From assembly GCA_017410525.1 (NCBI GenBank), contig JAFQQQ010000001.1, forward strand, positions 1-64,000: a stretch of 64,000 nucleotides of DNA, written 5' to 3'. The stretch comes from Bacilli bacterium. Lineage in GTDB: Bacteria; Bacillota_I; Bacilli_A; RF39; UBA660. Positions within the stretch are counted from its first letter, which is position 1. Every line of letters starts with the position of its first letter. This document shows positions 1-7,381 of the stretch, one piece after another. Both the position numbers and the translations under genes were made by a program. The notes under the pieces were generated by a model. It worked only from the letters and a program-made list of their open reading frames with translations. It made no database searches and had not been told where the DNA came from.

Positions 1-51
1 AAAAACAAAAAAATAAAAAAATAATTTTTCTTAAATTTTAGTAAAAATATA

Positions 52-80
52 TTGACTAGTTAATAGGGCAATGATATACT
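52..80 (+). promoter_or_regulatory. Promoter of nrdD operon
   Basis: TTGACT (52-57) and TATACT (75-80) are separated by 17 bp, with an extended TG two bases before the -10. This is a near-consensus vegetative promoter that would start transcription near 87, just before the nrdD ribosome binding site. No NrdR-type box is evident in the short sequence available upstream. Confidence 0.75.
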
Positions 81-108
81 TAAAATGTATAAAGATAGGA
101 GTAAGGTT

Positions 109-2409
109 ATGACAGAAACAGAAGAAAAATTAGACTTAGTAGTTGTCAAAAGAAATGGTAAAAAAGTTGATTTTGATGGTACTAAAATAGCACTTGCTAT
201 CAAAAAAGGTTTTGATAGTGTAAATGAACAAGATGAAGAAACAGGAAAATATAAATATGATGATAAAGATATTACTAAAGTTTATAACGAAGTAATTAAA
301 TTAATAGAAAAAAATTATACTGATAAAATTAAAATAGAAGAGATACAAGACTTAATAGAAGAATCATTAAAGAAAAAAGGTTATGAAGAAGTTTATGTAT
401 CATTTGCTGAATATAGGGATAGACGTGCTCAATCAAGAGAAATGTTTGTTGATGATAAAAGAATGCATAAGTTCTTAAAAACCATTGAAGGTTTAGGGCT
501 TAAATCTGCATCAGAAGATGATACTAAAAGAGAAAATGCAAATGTAGATGGGGATACTGCTATGGGGACTATGCTTCAATATGGTTCTACAGTATCAAAA
601 GAGTTTGCTAAAGCATATTTAGTTAAAAAGAAATTCTCAGATGCTCATGATAATGGAGAAATACATATTCACGATATGGATTTCCTTGCAATGGGAACTA
701 CAACTTGTATGCAAATTGAATTAGATAGATTATTTAAAAAAGGTTTTTCAACAGGCCATGGTTATTTAAGACCACCTAAAGATATTGCATCTTTTAGTGC
801 GCTTGCGGCTATTGCAGTTCAAGCAAACCAAAATGATCAACACGGTGGACAAAGTATTCCAGCATTCGATTTTTTTATGGCACCAGGTGTACTTATGACA
901 TTTAAAAAACAATTTAAACAACAAGTAAGTGATTATCTTGATTTACAAGGATTACTTTCTCATATAAGTATGGATAGGGTAGCTAGAGAAATAGATAAAT
1001 TAGAGAGCATTAATTTTAGTATAGAAATATTTAAACCTATATATAAAGAATCAGAACAAATGGAAAGATTATTTACTAAAGCTTATGAAAAAGCTTTAGC
1101 TAAAACAGATAGATTAACTTATCAAGCTATGGAAGCATTTATTCATAACTTAAATACAATGCATTCAAGAGCAGGAGCACAAGTACCATTCTCATCAATT
1201 AACTTTGGTACAGATATTTCTCCTGAAGGAAGAATGGTTTCTCTAAATTTCTTAAAAGCCACTGATGCTGGATTAGGAAAAGGAGAAACTCCTATATTCC
1301 CAGTATCAATCTTTAAAGTAAAAGAAGGAGTTAATTATAATCCAGAAGATCCAAACTATGATATTTTTAGATTATCTTGTGAAGTATCTTCAAAAAGATT
1401 ATTCCCTAACTTCTCATTCTTAGATGCACCATTTAATCTTTCATTCTATAAACCAGGAGATTATAGAACTGAAGTAGGTTATATGGGATGTAGAACAAGA
1501 GTTATGAGTGATATAACAGATTTAAATAATCAAACAACAGGTGGTAGAGGCAACTTATCATTTACTTCAATAAACTTACCTAGAATAGCTATTAAACATG
1601 GTATTTGCTTGCATGATAGAGATAAAGCGGATATGGAAGGTTTCTATAAAGAACTTGGAGAAACTATGGAATTAGTTAGAGATCAATTACTTGAAAGATT
1701 TGAAATTCAATGTAATAAGAGATGTTATAATTTTCCATTCTTAATTGAACAAGGTGTATGGACTGATGGAGATAAATTAAAACCAACAGATAGAATGAGA
1801 AAAATATTAAAACATGGTAGTTTAACTTTAGGATTTATAGGACTTGCTGAAACTTTAAAAGCACTTATAGGAGAACACCATGGTGAATCCGAAAAAGCTC
1901 AAAAATTAGGATTGGAAATAATTGGGTTTATGAGAAAAAAATCTGATGAATTTTCAAAGGATTACAATTTAAACTTTGCTTTAATCGCAACTCCAGCAGA
2001 AGGGCTTTCTGGAAGATTTGTTAATATAGATAGAGCAATCTATGGAAAAATTAAAGGAGTAACAGATAGAAGTTACTATACAAATTCATTCCACGTGCCA
2101 GTATATTACAGTACTTCAATTAAACATAAACTAGAAACAGAAGCTCCATATCATAATTTAACAAACGGTGGACACATTTCATATATCGAGTTTGATGGTA
2201 ATACCGCTATGAATGTTGATGCGTTTGAAAGTGTAATAAGAATGATGAAAGAAGTTGGAATTGGTTATGGTGCTATTAACCATCCAGTGGATAGAGATCC
2301 AATATGTGGATATGTAGGGGTAATTGGAGATGTGTGTCCAGGATGTGGACGTAGGGAATTTGATTCAGTACCACTTGAAGAAGTAAGAAACTATCAATGT
2401 GGATGTTAA
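109..2409 (+). CDS. nrdD: Anaerobic (class III) ribonucleoside-triphosphate reductase, large protein
   Basis: Reduces ribonucleoside triphosphates to deoxyribonucleotides without oxygen, using a glycyl radical made by NrdG. An N-terminal ATP-cone begins at VVVKRNGKKVDF and is followed by the long catalytic barrel. The C-terminus holds a zinc-ribbon-like cluster (CGYVG, CPGCG, final CGC). The ATG at 109 is chosen over the ATG at 85 because AGGAG (97-101) sits 7 bases before it. The usual tail after the zinc ribbon, with an R-V-x-G-Y-L glycyl-radical motif and a DRVKH end, is absent. That tail is encoded by the next small ORF in another frame. The product is 766 residues. Identity is secure; the split arrangement is the unusual point. 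Confidence 0.95.
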   Translation: MTETEEKLDLVVVKRNGKKVDFDGTKIALAIKKGFDSVNEQDEETGKYKYDDKDITKVYNEVIKLIEKNYTDKIKIEEIQDLIEESLKKKGYEEVYVSFAEYRDRRAQSREMFVDDKRMHKFLKTIEGLGLKSASEDDTKRENANVDGDTAMGTMLQYGSTVSKEFAKAYLVKKKFSDAHDNGEIHIHDMDFLAMGTTTCMQIELDRLFKKGFSTGHGYLRPPKDIASFSALAAIAVQANQNDQHGGQSIPAFDFFMAPGVLMTFKKQFKQQVSDYLDLQGLLSHISMDRVAREIDKLESINFSIEIFKPIYKESEQMERLFTKAYEKALAKTDRLTYQAMEAFIHNLNTMHSRAGAQVPFSSINFGTDISPEGRMVSLNFLKATDAGLGKGETPIFPVSIFKVKEGVNYNPEDPNYDIFRLSCEVSSKRLFPNFSFLDAPFNLSFYKPGDYRTEVGYMGCRTRVMSDITDLNNQTTGGRGNLSFTSINLPRIAIKHGICLHDRDKADMEGFYKELGETMELVRDQLLERFEIQCNKRCYNFPFLIEQGVWTDGDKLKPTDRMRKILKHGSLTLGFIGLAETLKALIGEHHGESEKAQKLGLEIIGFMRKKSDEFSKDYNLNFALIATPAEGLSGRFVNIDRAIYGKIKGVTDRSYYTNSFHVPVYYSTSIKHKLETEAPYHNLTNGGHISYIEFDGNTAMNVDAFESVIRMMKEVGIGYGAINHPVDRDPICGYVGVIGDVCPGCGRREFDSVPLEEVRNYQCGC

Positions 2410-2420
2410 GGAGGTAAATT

Positions 2421-2591
2421 ATGGAAAAATTAGTTGGTGAAGGTGTAGGGTTCGAAAGAATCAGAAGAGTTACAGGATACTTAAGTGGAGATGTAAAGAG
2501 ATTCAACAACGGTAAAAGAGCAGAAGAAAAAGATCGTGTAAAACACACTGGTATTAAAGAAGTAATGAATAGTGAAAAGTGTGCTAAATAA
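2421..2591 (+). CDS. Small glycyl-radical-domain protein, apparent trans C-terminus of NrdD
   Basis: A 56-residue protein starting at ATG 2421 behind a strong AAGGAGGT site that begins at the nrdD stop. Its core reads FERIRRVTGYLSGDVKRF, followed by NNGKRAEEKDRVKH. This matches the glycyl-radical tail normally fused to the end of class III reductases. It lies in a different frame from nrdD after a TAA, so readthrough cannot join them. Its stop overlaps the nrdG start (TAATG), so the three genes are translationally linked. By inference it carries the radical Gly (in TGYL) in trans, as GrcA/YfiD does for pyruvate formate-lyase. A frameshift-split single gene is less likely, because a good ribosome binding site has formed. 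Confidence 0.8.
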   Translation: MEKLVGEGVGFERIRRVTGYLSGDVKRFNNGKRAEEKDRVKHTGIKEVMNSEKCAK

Positions 2592-3136
2592 TGAAAATTA
2601 GACTTGCTGCAGATTTGCAAACAGATAGTATAGTTGATGGCATTGGTATAAGGACTGTTGTTTGGACTCAGGGATGTTCGCATAATTGCCCTGATTGCCA
2701 TAATCCGCAGACACATGATTTTAAAGGTGGAGACTTAGTAGAACTTGAAGATGTAATAGAAAAGATAGAGAATCTATCTGGTCAAGATGGTGTTACATTT
2801 TCAGGTGGGGATCCTATGTTTCAACCTAGAGAGTGTAGCATACTTGCCAAAAAAGTACACGAGTTAGGTATGAATGTTTGGGCATATACAGGATTTACTT
2901 ATGAAGAGTTAATAAATAAAGGAAGTAAAGATATATTAGAATTTTTAAAGAATATAGATGTACTTATAGATGGTAAGTTTGATCCTAATTTAAAAAGTTT
3001 AGATTGTTCTTTTAGGGGATCCACAAATCAAAGGCTTATAGATGTATCAAAATCTTTAGAAAATCATGGGGTCGTATTATACAATTTAAATAAAAACAAA
3101 ATAAATAGCAAAAAGAAAGAAGCTATATACATTTAG
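2591..3136 (+). CDS. nrdG: Anaerobic ribonucleotide reductase activating protein (radical SAM)
   Basis: A 181-residue radical-SAM activase that cleaves S-adenosylmethionine to place the glycyl radical on the reductase. The 4Fe-4S motif CxxxCxxC is at residues 29-36 (CSHNCPDC), and the glycine-rich FSGGDP that contacts SAM follows near residue 75. The start ATG overlaps the previous stop by one base, giving tight coupling to the small glycyl-radical ORF and nrdD. Length and order are typical of nrdDG operons. Confidence 0.95.
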   Translation: MKIRLAADLQTDSIVDGIGIRTVVWTQGCSHNCPDCHNPQTHDFKGGDLVELEDVIEKIENLSGQDGVTFSGGDPMFQPRECSILAKKVHELGMNVWAYTGFTYEELINKGSKDILEFLKNIDVLIDGKFDPNLKSLDCSFRGSTNQRLIDVSKSLENHGVVLYNLNKNKINSKKKEAIYI

Positions 3137-3143
3137 CTTCTTT
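3116..3143 (+). terminator. Intrinsic terminator of nrd operon
   Basis: A perfect 10-bp inverted repeat, AAAGAAGCTA (3116-3125) and TAGCTTCTTT (3134-3143), overlaps the 3' end of nrdG. The nrdG stop codon is in the 3' arm. A T-rich run follows after a short interruption. Confidence 0.65.
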
Positions 3144-3200
3144 AATTTGCTTTTTTCTTAAAATTGTGTATAATATTACTCGTTAAAGGGGGAAAATATT

Positions 3201-3587
3201 ATGTTTGGAGAAAAACCTATATTTGGACAAAGTGAATTAACTGTAGATTCAAATGGTAGAATATTTATTCCAGCAACTACAAAAAGAGAACCTGGTGAAG
3301 AATTAGTTTTAATAGATAATAAAGATTTAGGTGTTTATGAAATATATAGTGTGCTTAAGTTAAAAGAAAAATTTGAAGCAATAAATAAACTAATAACAGA
3401 ATCAAAAACTAAAAAAGAAAAATTATTTTATGAGAGAATGTTATGCGAAATAAGTAAATCGATACTTAGAAGTGAGAAGATAGACTCTCAAGGAAGATTT
3501 TCAACAGGAAAAACTTTTGAAGAGTGTGATAAGGTAATGAGTACAGGAGCCTATGATCATTTAATAATAGATAAAATAAAGAAGTAA
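3201..3587 (+). CDS. MraZ/AbrB-like double-repeat DNA-binding protein
   Basis: A 128-residue protein with two SpoVT-AbrB/MraZ-type motifs. The first is VDSNGRIFIPA near residues 16-26 and the second is KIDSQGRFS near residues 93-101. This two-repeat layout and length resemble MraZ, a ring-forming transcriptional regulator normally at the head of the division and cell-wall cluster. Here no mraW or fts genes follow, and the second repeat is degenerate (FSTGK where MraZ has a hydrophobic-P stretch). It has its own promoter (TATAAT at 3169-3174), a GGGGG ribosome site and its own terminator, so it is monocistronic. The family call is reasonable, but the target is unknown. Confidence 0.6.
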   Translation: MFGEKPIFGQSELTVDSNGRIFIPATTKREPGEELVLIDNKDLGVYEIYSVLKLKEKFEAINKLITESKTKKEKLFYERMLCEISKSILRSEKIDSQGRFSTGKTFEECDKVMSTGAYDHLIIDKIKK

Positions 3588-3600
3588 TCTTCTTTTTTTT
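3578..3600 (+). terminator. Intrinsic terminator after MraZ-like gene
   Basis: Stem AAAGAAG (3578-3584), loop TAAT and CTTCTTT (3589-3595), followed by T residues to 3600. The gene's TAA stop codon forms most of the loop. Confidence 0.85.
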
Positions 3601-3633
3601 ACGTGGCTATGATATAATTGACTTGGTGATAAA

Positions 3634-4101
3634 ATGAAAAAAGGATTGAAGGATGTTTTATTTTTTGGAATTTTATTTGCAATAATAGATCAAGTAGTAA
3701 AAATAGTAATAAGCGATAAAATGATTTTAAATCAAACTTATATAGTTATTAAAGATTTTTTCTCAATATCACTCGTACACAATACAGGAGCGGCATTTAG
3801 TATTTTTAGTGATAGTATAATATTACTTATAGCTATAGGGTTATTTGTTTTAATAGGTTTAATTTTTTACATAAAAAAATTAGAAATAATGGATAATATA
3901 GATACATTTGCTTATTCACTTTTAATAGGTGGTATAACAGGTAATTTAATAGATAGAATAGTACATGGATATGTGATAGATTATTTAAGTTTTAAGTTTG
4001 GAAGTTACTATTTTCCAATATTTAATTTTGCAGATATATGTATTGTAATATCAGTTTTAATCATTTTAGTAAAAATGATTAAGGAGGATTTATGGAAATA
4101 G
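3634..4101 (+). CDS. lspA: Lipoprotein signal peptidase (signal peptidase II)
   Basis: A 155-residue membrane aspartyl protease that removes signal peptides from prolipoproteins after lipid attachment. Four hydrophobic segments are visible. The catalytic aspartates are D116 in VIDYL and D134 in FNFADI, and the family motifs NTGAAF and GNLIDR are present. The start is ATG 3634 behind TTGGTGATAAA. A TATAAT at 3613-3618 lies just upstream. The gene overlaps rluD by 10 bases, the standard Firmicutes pair. Confidence 0.95.
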   Translation: MKKGLKDVLFFGILFAIIDQVVKIVISDKMILNQTYIVIKDFFSISLVHNTGAAFSIFSDSIILLIAIGLFVLIGLIFYIKKLEIMDNIDTFAYSLLIGGITGNLIDRIVHGYVIDYLSFKFGSYYFPIFNFADICIVISVLIILVKMIKEDLWK

Positions 4102-4994
4102 TGTTAAACGAAGATAAAAATGTAAGAATAGATTCTTATTTAAGCAGTGAATTAGATTATAGTAGAAGTAAAATAGTAAAGATGATAAGTGATGGTGTTA
4201 TTTTAGTTAATGGTAAAACAGTTAAAAATAGTTATGCATTAAAACAAGACGACGTAATAACTATAGGTGAATATAAAGAAGAAGAGATGAATATAGAGCC
4301 TGAAAATATACCTTTAGATATAGTTTATGAAGATGATGATGTAATAGTAGTAAATAAATCTAATGGGATGGTAGTGCATCCTGCAGTAGGTAACAACCAT
4401 GGAACTCTTGTAAACGCATTACTTTATTATTCTAAAAATTTAAGTGATATAAATGGCGAATTTAGACCTGGAATAGTGCACAGAATAGATGCAGATACAA
4501 CAGGACTTTTAATGGTTGCTAAAAACAATAAAGCACATGAAATACTTGCTGAACAATTAAGTAAAAAAGAAACAACAAGAAGATATATTGCATTAGTGTG
4601 GGGAGTAATAAAAGAAGATACTGCTACTATAGATGCCCCAATAGGCAGAGATAATACAGATAGAAAAAAAATGGCGGTTACTAGTATAAATAGTAAAGAT
4701 GCTGTTACTCATTTAAAAGTTTTAAAAAGATTTAAAGATGCAACTTTAATAGAGCTACAACTTGAAACAGGTCGAACACATCAAATAAGAGTTCACATGA
4801 ATTATATAAACCACCCAGTAGTTAATGATCCTGTATATGGAAGAAGAAAAATAATAGATGAATCAGGTCAATGTTTACATGCTTATTCATTAGGTTTTAA
4901 TCATCCTAAAACAAATGAATATATGGAGTTTAAATGTGACTTACCAGAATGTTTTGAAAATATATTAAAGATGTTTGAAGAAGAAAGTATCTAA
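4092..4994 (+). CDS. rluD: RluD-family 23S rRNA/tRNA pseudouridine synthase
   Basis: A 300-residue enzyme converting uridine to pseudouridine in structured RNA. An N-terminal S4 RNA-binding domain (about residues 10-70, SRSKIVKMISDGVILVNG) precedes the catalytic domain with HRIDADTTGLL, whose central Asp is the catalytic residue. GRTHQIRVH and an NHPVVNDPVYG block follow. The ribosome site AGGAGG lies within the end of lspA. This is the RluD/YlyB subgroup by neighbourhood; the exact modified position cannot be read from sequence. Confidence 0.9.
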   Translation: MEIVLNEDKNVRIDSYLSSELDYSRSKIVKMISDGVILVNGKTVKNSYALKQDDVITIGEYKEEEMNIEPENIPLDIVYEDDDVIVVNKSNGMVVHPAVGNNHGTLVNALLYYSKNLSDINGEFRPGIVHRIDADTTGLLMVAKNNKAHEILAEQLSKKETTRRYIALVWGVIKEDTATIDAPIGRDNTDRKKMAVTSINSKDAVTHLKVLKRFKDATLIELQLETGRTHQIRVHMNYINHPVVNDPVYGRRKIIDESGQCLHAYSLGFNHPKTNEYMEFKCDLPECFENILKMFEEESI

Positions 4995-5046
4995 ATGATA
5001 CTTTTAATTTTTAAGCAAAAAACAGTTCACATAAAACTGTTTTTTT
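4984..5046. terminator. Tandem hairpins between convergent genes
   Basis: The first hairpin is AAAGTATC (4984-4991) with GATACTTT (4997-5004) and holds the rluD stop codon in its loop. The second is AAAAAACAGTT (5017-5027) with AACTGTTTTTT (5035-5045). It is A-rich on the left and T-rich on the right, so it can terminate both rluD and the convergent minus-strand gene. Confidence 0.8.
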
Positions 5047-5301
5047 CTAATATGGTCTATATGGTGGATATGGTCTTGGGTATGGTGGGTAGTAATAATA
5101 ATTATTGTAATAAGGTCTTCTTCCATAGAATAAAGGAGAAATTAAACCACCTGTTATACCACCAAGTAAAAATGGTCCAGCAAATCCCCCGCCAATAAGT
5201 CTACTATCATAACTATTACTTATAGGTCTATTCATAGAACTGTCAAAAGAACTATTCATAGAATTATTAAAACTTCCTGGAATTTGATAAGAATTATACA
5301 T
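5047..5301 (-). CDS. Small Gly-rich, Tyr/Pro-tailed protein of unknown function
   Basis: An 84-residue protein with a Ser/Asn-rich N-terminus, a hydrophobic glycine-rich centre (GGGFAGPFLLGGITGGLI) and a C-terminus of Tyr, Pro and Arg (YPPYPRPYPPYRPY). It starts at ATG 5301 behind AAAGGCGG on the minus strand and ends against a bidirectional terminator. Proteins of this composition (hydrophobic Gly segment plus PYPPY tail) occur in spore-forming Firmicutes and are often guessed to be surface or spore associated. That is family impression only, and no function is assigned. Confidence 0.65.
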   Translation of the reverse strand: MYNSYQIPGSFNNSMNSSFDSSMNRPISNSYDSRLIGGGFAGPFLLGGITGGLISPLFYGRRPYYNNYYYYPPYPRPYPPYRPY

Positions 5302-5352
5302 AAAAACCGCCTTTCATGGTATAATATGTAAGTAGAGAGAATTGGTGATAAT

Positions 5353-6450
5353 ATGGATGAAAGATTAAGTAAACTTAGTAACACTATAGTTAATTATAGC
5401 GTAGGTGTTAAAGAGAATGATAAAGTATTAATTCAATATGAAAGTAGCACGTGTAAACCGCTTATAAAGTGTTTGATTAAGGATATTTATAAAAATAAAG
5501 GAATACCTTTTGTAAAGTTAGTGGATAATGAACTTGAAACTTTAATAAAAGAAAATGCTAATAGTGAAGTTATTGATGAAATGGTAAAAATGAAAACTTA
5601 TGAAGTAGATAACTTTGATTGTTTTATAAGAATATGTTATACGGAAAATGAATATGAAGATAAAGATATATCTATTGATATAAGAAAAGAATTAGGAAGT
5701 AAATCACAAAAAATAGATGATATTAGAATAAATGAAAGAAGATGGGTATTATTAAATTATCCGTCATTAGTAGATGCTTATAAAGCTAAAATGAAATATG
5801 ATGATTTCTATAATTTTTCTATGGATGTTATGAATGTTGATTATAGAAGTTTAAACGAAAAGATTAAACCATTAAAAGATTTAATGGAAAGAACTGATAA
5901 AGTTAGAATATTAGGCCCTAATACTGATATTGAATTTAGTATCAAAGGTATGAAAGCAATACCTTGCTGTGGTACTGCAAATATACCAGACGGGGAACTT
6001 TATACGGCTCCTATAAAGGAAAGTGTTAATGGGGTTATAACTTATAATACGCCTTCACCATATCGAGGTAATATATTCAATAATATAAGATTAGAATTTA
6101 AAGATGGAAAAATAATAAATTGTAGTGCAACTGAACACCAGGAAGAATTAGAAGAAATCTTTAATATAGATGAAGGTGCAAGATATATAGGGGAGTTTTC
6201 GTTAGGTTTTAATCCTATGATTACTAAACCTATGGGAGATATTTTATATGATGAAAAAATAATGGGTAGTCTACATTTCACACCAGGTAGGTGTTATGAA
6301 GATTGTTCTAATGGAAATATTTCTAGTGTTCATTGGGATTTGGTATTAATACAAACTGAAGAGTTTGGAGGAGGAGAAATATATTTTGACGATGTATTAA
6401 TCCGTAAAGATGGTAAGTTCGTATTAGAAGAATTAAAAGATTTAAATTAG
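5353..6450 (+). CDS. M29-family aminopeptidase (AmpS/PepS type)
   Basis: A 365-residue cytoplasmic metallo-aminopeptidase that trims N-terminal residues from peptides using two metal ions. The C-terminal half carries family landmarks: NIPDGELYTAP (metal-binding Glu), GEFSLGFNP, and the C-terminal HWDLVLI. The start is ATG 5353 after TTGGTGATAAT, with an extended -10 (TGG TATAAT, 5320-5325). It is monocistronic and divergent from the Tyr/Pro-rich gene. It is a little shorter than the usual ~410 residues, with a compact N-terminal half. Confidence 0.88.
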   Translation: MDERLSKLSNTIVNYSVGVKENDKVLIQYESSTCKPLIKCLIKDIYKNKGIPFVKLVDNELETLIKENANSEVIDEMVKMKTYEVDNFDCFIRICYTENEYEDKDISIDIRKELGSKSQKIDDIRINERRWVLLNYPSLVDAYKAKMKYDDFYNFSMDVMNVDYRSLNEKIKPLKDLMERTDKVRILGPNTDIEFSIKGMKAIPCCGTANIPDGELYTAPIKESVNGVITYNTPSPYRGNIFNNIRLEFKDGKIINCSATEHQEELEEIFNIDEGARYIGEFSLGFNPMITKPMGDILYDEKIMGSLHFTPGRCYEDCSNGNISSVHWDLVLIQTEEFGGGEIYFDDVLIRKDGKFVLEELKDLN

Positions 6451-6492
6451 TATACAAATTAAACTAAAACATATATTTAATTAGGTGATTTC

Positions 6493-7332
6493 ATGAAAAA
6501 AGTATTTCAGATGATAGGCCTAATTAGTTTAACTTGTTTTAGTTTTTTTGTGACTGAACAAACTGCTATTGTAGTTAGTGACATGGATGAAATAATGATA
6601 GAAATAAAGAATAAAAAAGATGATTACAAAACTGATCCAATAGATGCAATAATAAATAATAATACAATAATACCGGGTGTTAGTAAAAGAGAGGTTAATG
6701 TAAATAAAAGTTATAAAGTTATGAAAAATAATGGATATTTTAGTGATAAATTATTTGTTTATGATTATGAAGAACCTAAAATAAGTTTAAATGATAATAT
6801 AGACAAATATATAATAAAAGGTAATCCTAGTAAAAGAATGGTAAGTTTAATATTTAAAGTAGAACAAGATGAAGATATAACTGATATATTAAACATACTA
6901 AACAATTATAATGTTAAATCAACTTTCTTTGTAAATTATAACTGGTTTAGTAACAATAACGATTTAGTAGAAGAGTTAATAAAAAATAATCATATAGTCT
7001 CACCTTTAATGGAGGATTATACTAATTCTGATTTTGAATGGATGAATATGGTTTTAAAAAAAATAAATAAGCAGATTGTAGGTTTTTGTTATAATATAAA
7101 TGAAAATAAAAGTAATTTAGATGAATGTGTATTAAAAAATAATTATACTATTAAACCAATAGTTATTTCAGAGAACACACCTTTGGTAGATATAAAAGAT
7201 AAGTTAGAATCGGGTTCACTTTTATCTTTGAAAGTAAATTCTCAAGTAAAAAAAGAATTATCTACTATAATAATTTATACAAAATCAAAAGGATATAATT
7301 TAGTTAATATAAAAGATAATATTTTAGAATAA
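6493..7332 (+). CDS. Exported, degenerate polysaccharide-deacetylase-like protein
   Basis: A 279-residue protein with an N-terminal hydrophobic segment (about residues 5-28) that looks like an uncleaved signal anchor. Residues ~115-165 follow the NodB fold pattern: a VSLIF strand, then ILNNYNVKSTFFVNYNWF, then ELIKNNHIVS. The first metal-binding motif (TFDDG in active enzymes) reads IFKVEQD here, and the H-x(3)-H metal pair is not recognisable. It is therefore probably a non-catalytic relative acting at the cell surface. RBS TAGGTGAT precedes ATG 6493. Confidence 0.6.
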   Translation: MKKVFQMIGLISLTCFSFFVTEQTAIVVSDMDEIMIEIKNKKDDYKTDPIDAIINNNTIIPGVSKREVNVNKSYKVMKNNGYFSDKLFVYDYEEPKISLNDNIDKYIIKGNPSKRMVSLIFKVEQDEDITDILNILNNYNVKSTFFVNYNWFSNNNDLVEELIKNNHIVSPLMEDYTNSDFEWMNMVLKKINKQIVGFCYNINENKSNLDECVLKNNYTIKPIVISENTPLVDIKDKLESGSLLSLKVNSQVKKELSTIIIYTKSKGYNLVNIKDNILE

Positions 7333-7357
7333 AATTAGTACATTTACTAATTTTTTT
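7332..7357 (+). terminator. Intrinsic terminator after deacetylase-like gene
   Basis: AAATTAGTA (7332-7340), loop CATT, TACTAATTT (7345-7353), then T residues to 7357. The stem starts on the last base of the stop codon. Confidence 0.9.
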
Positions 7358-7381
7358 GATATAATTATAAAGGTGATATTT

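Noticed and set aside
2400-2425. Readthrough or programmed frameshift joining NrdD to the small ORF
   Set aside because: A TAA stop, a different frame, no slippery heptamer seen, and a strong independent ribosome site at the small ORF favour separate translation.
2276-2716. 146-residue minus-strand ORF over the end of nrdD
   Set aside because: Lies antisense to nrdD, the small radical ORF and nrdG, lacks a ribosome site and has composition typical of a reverse-strand shadow.
4995-5198. Plus-strand ORF after rluD
   Set aside because: Starts inside the rluD terminator and is antisense to the Tyr/Pro-rich gene, which has a proper start site.
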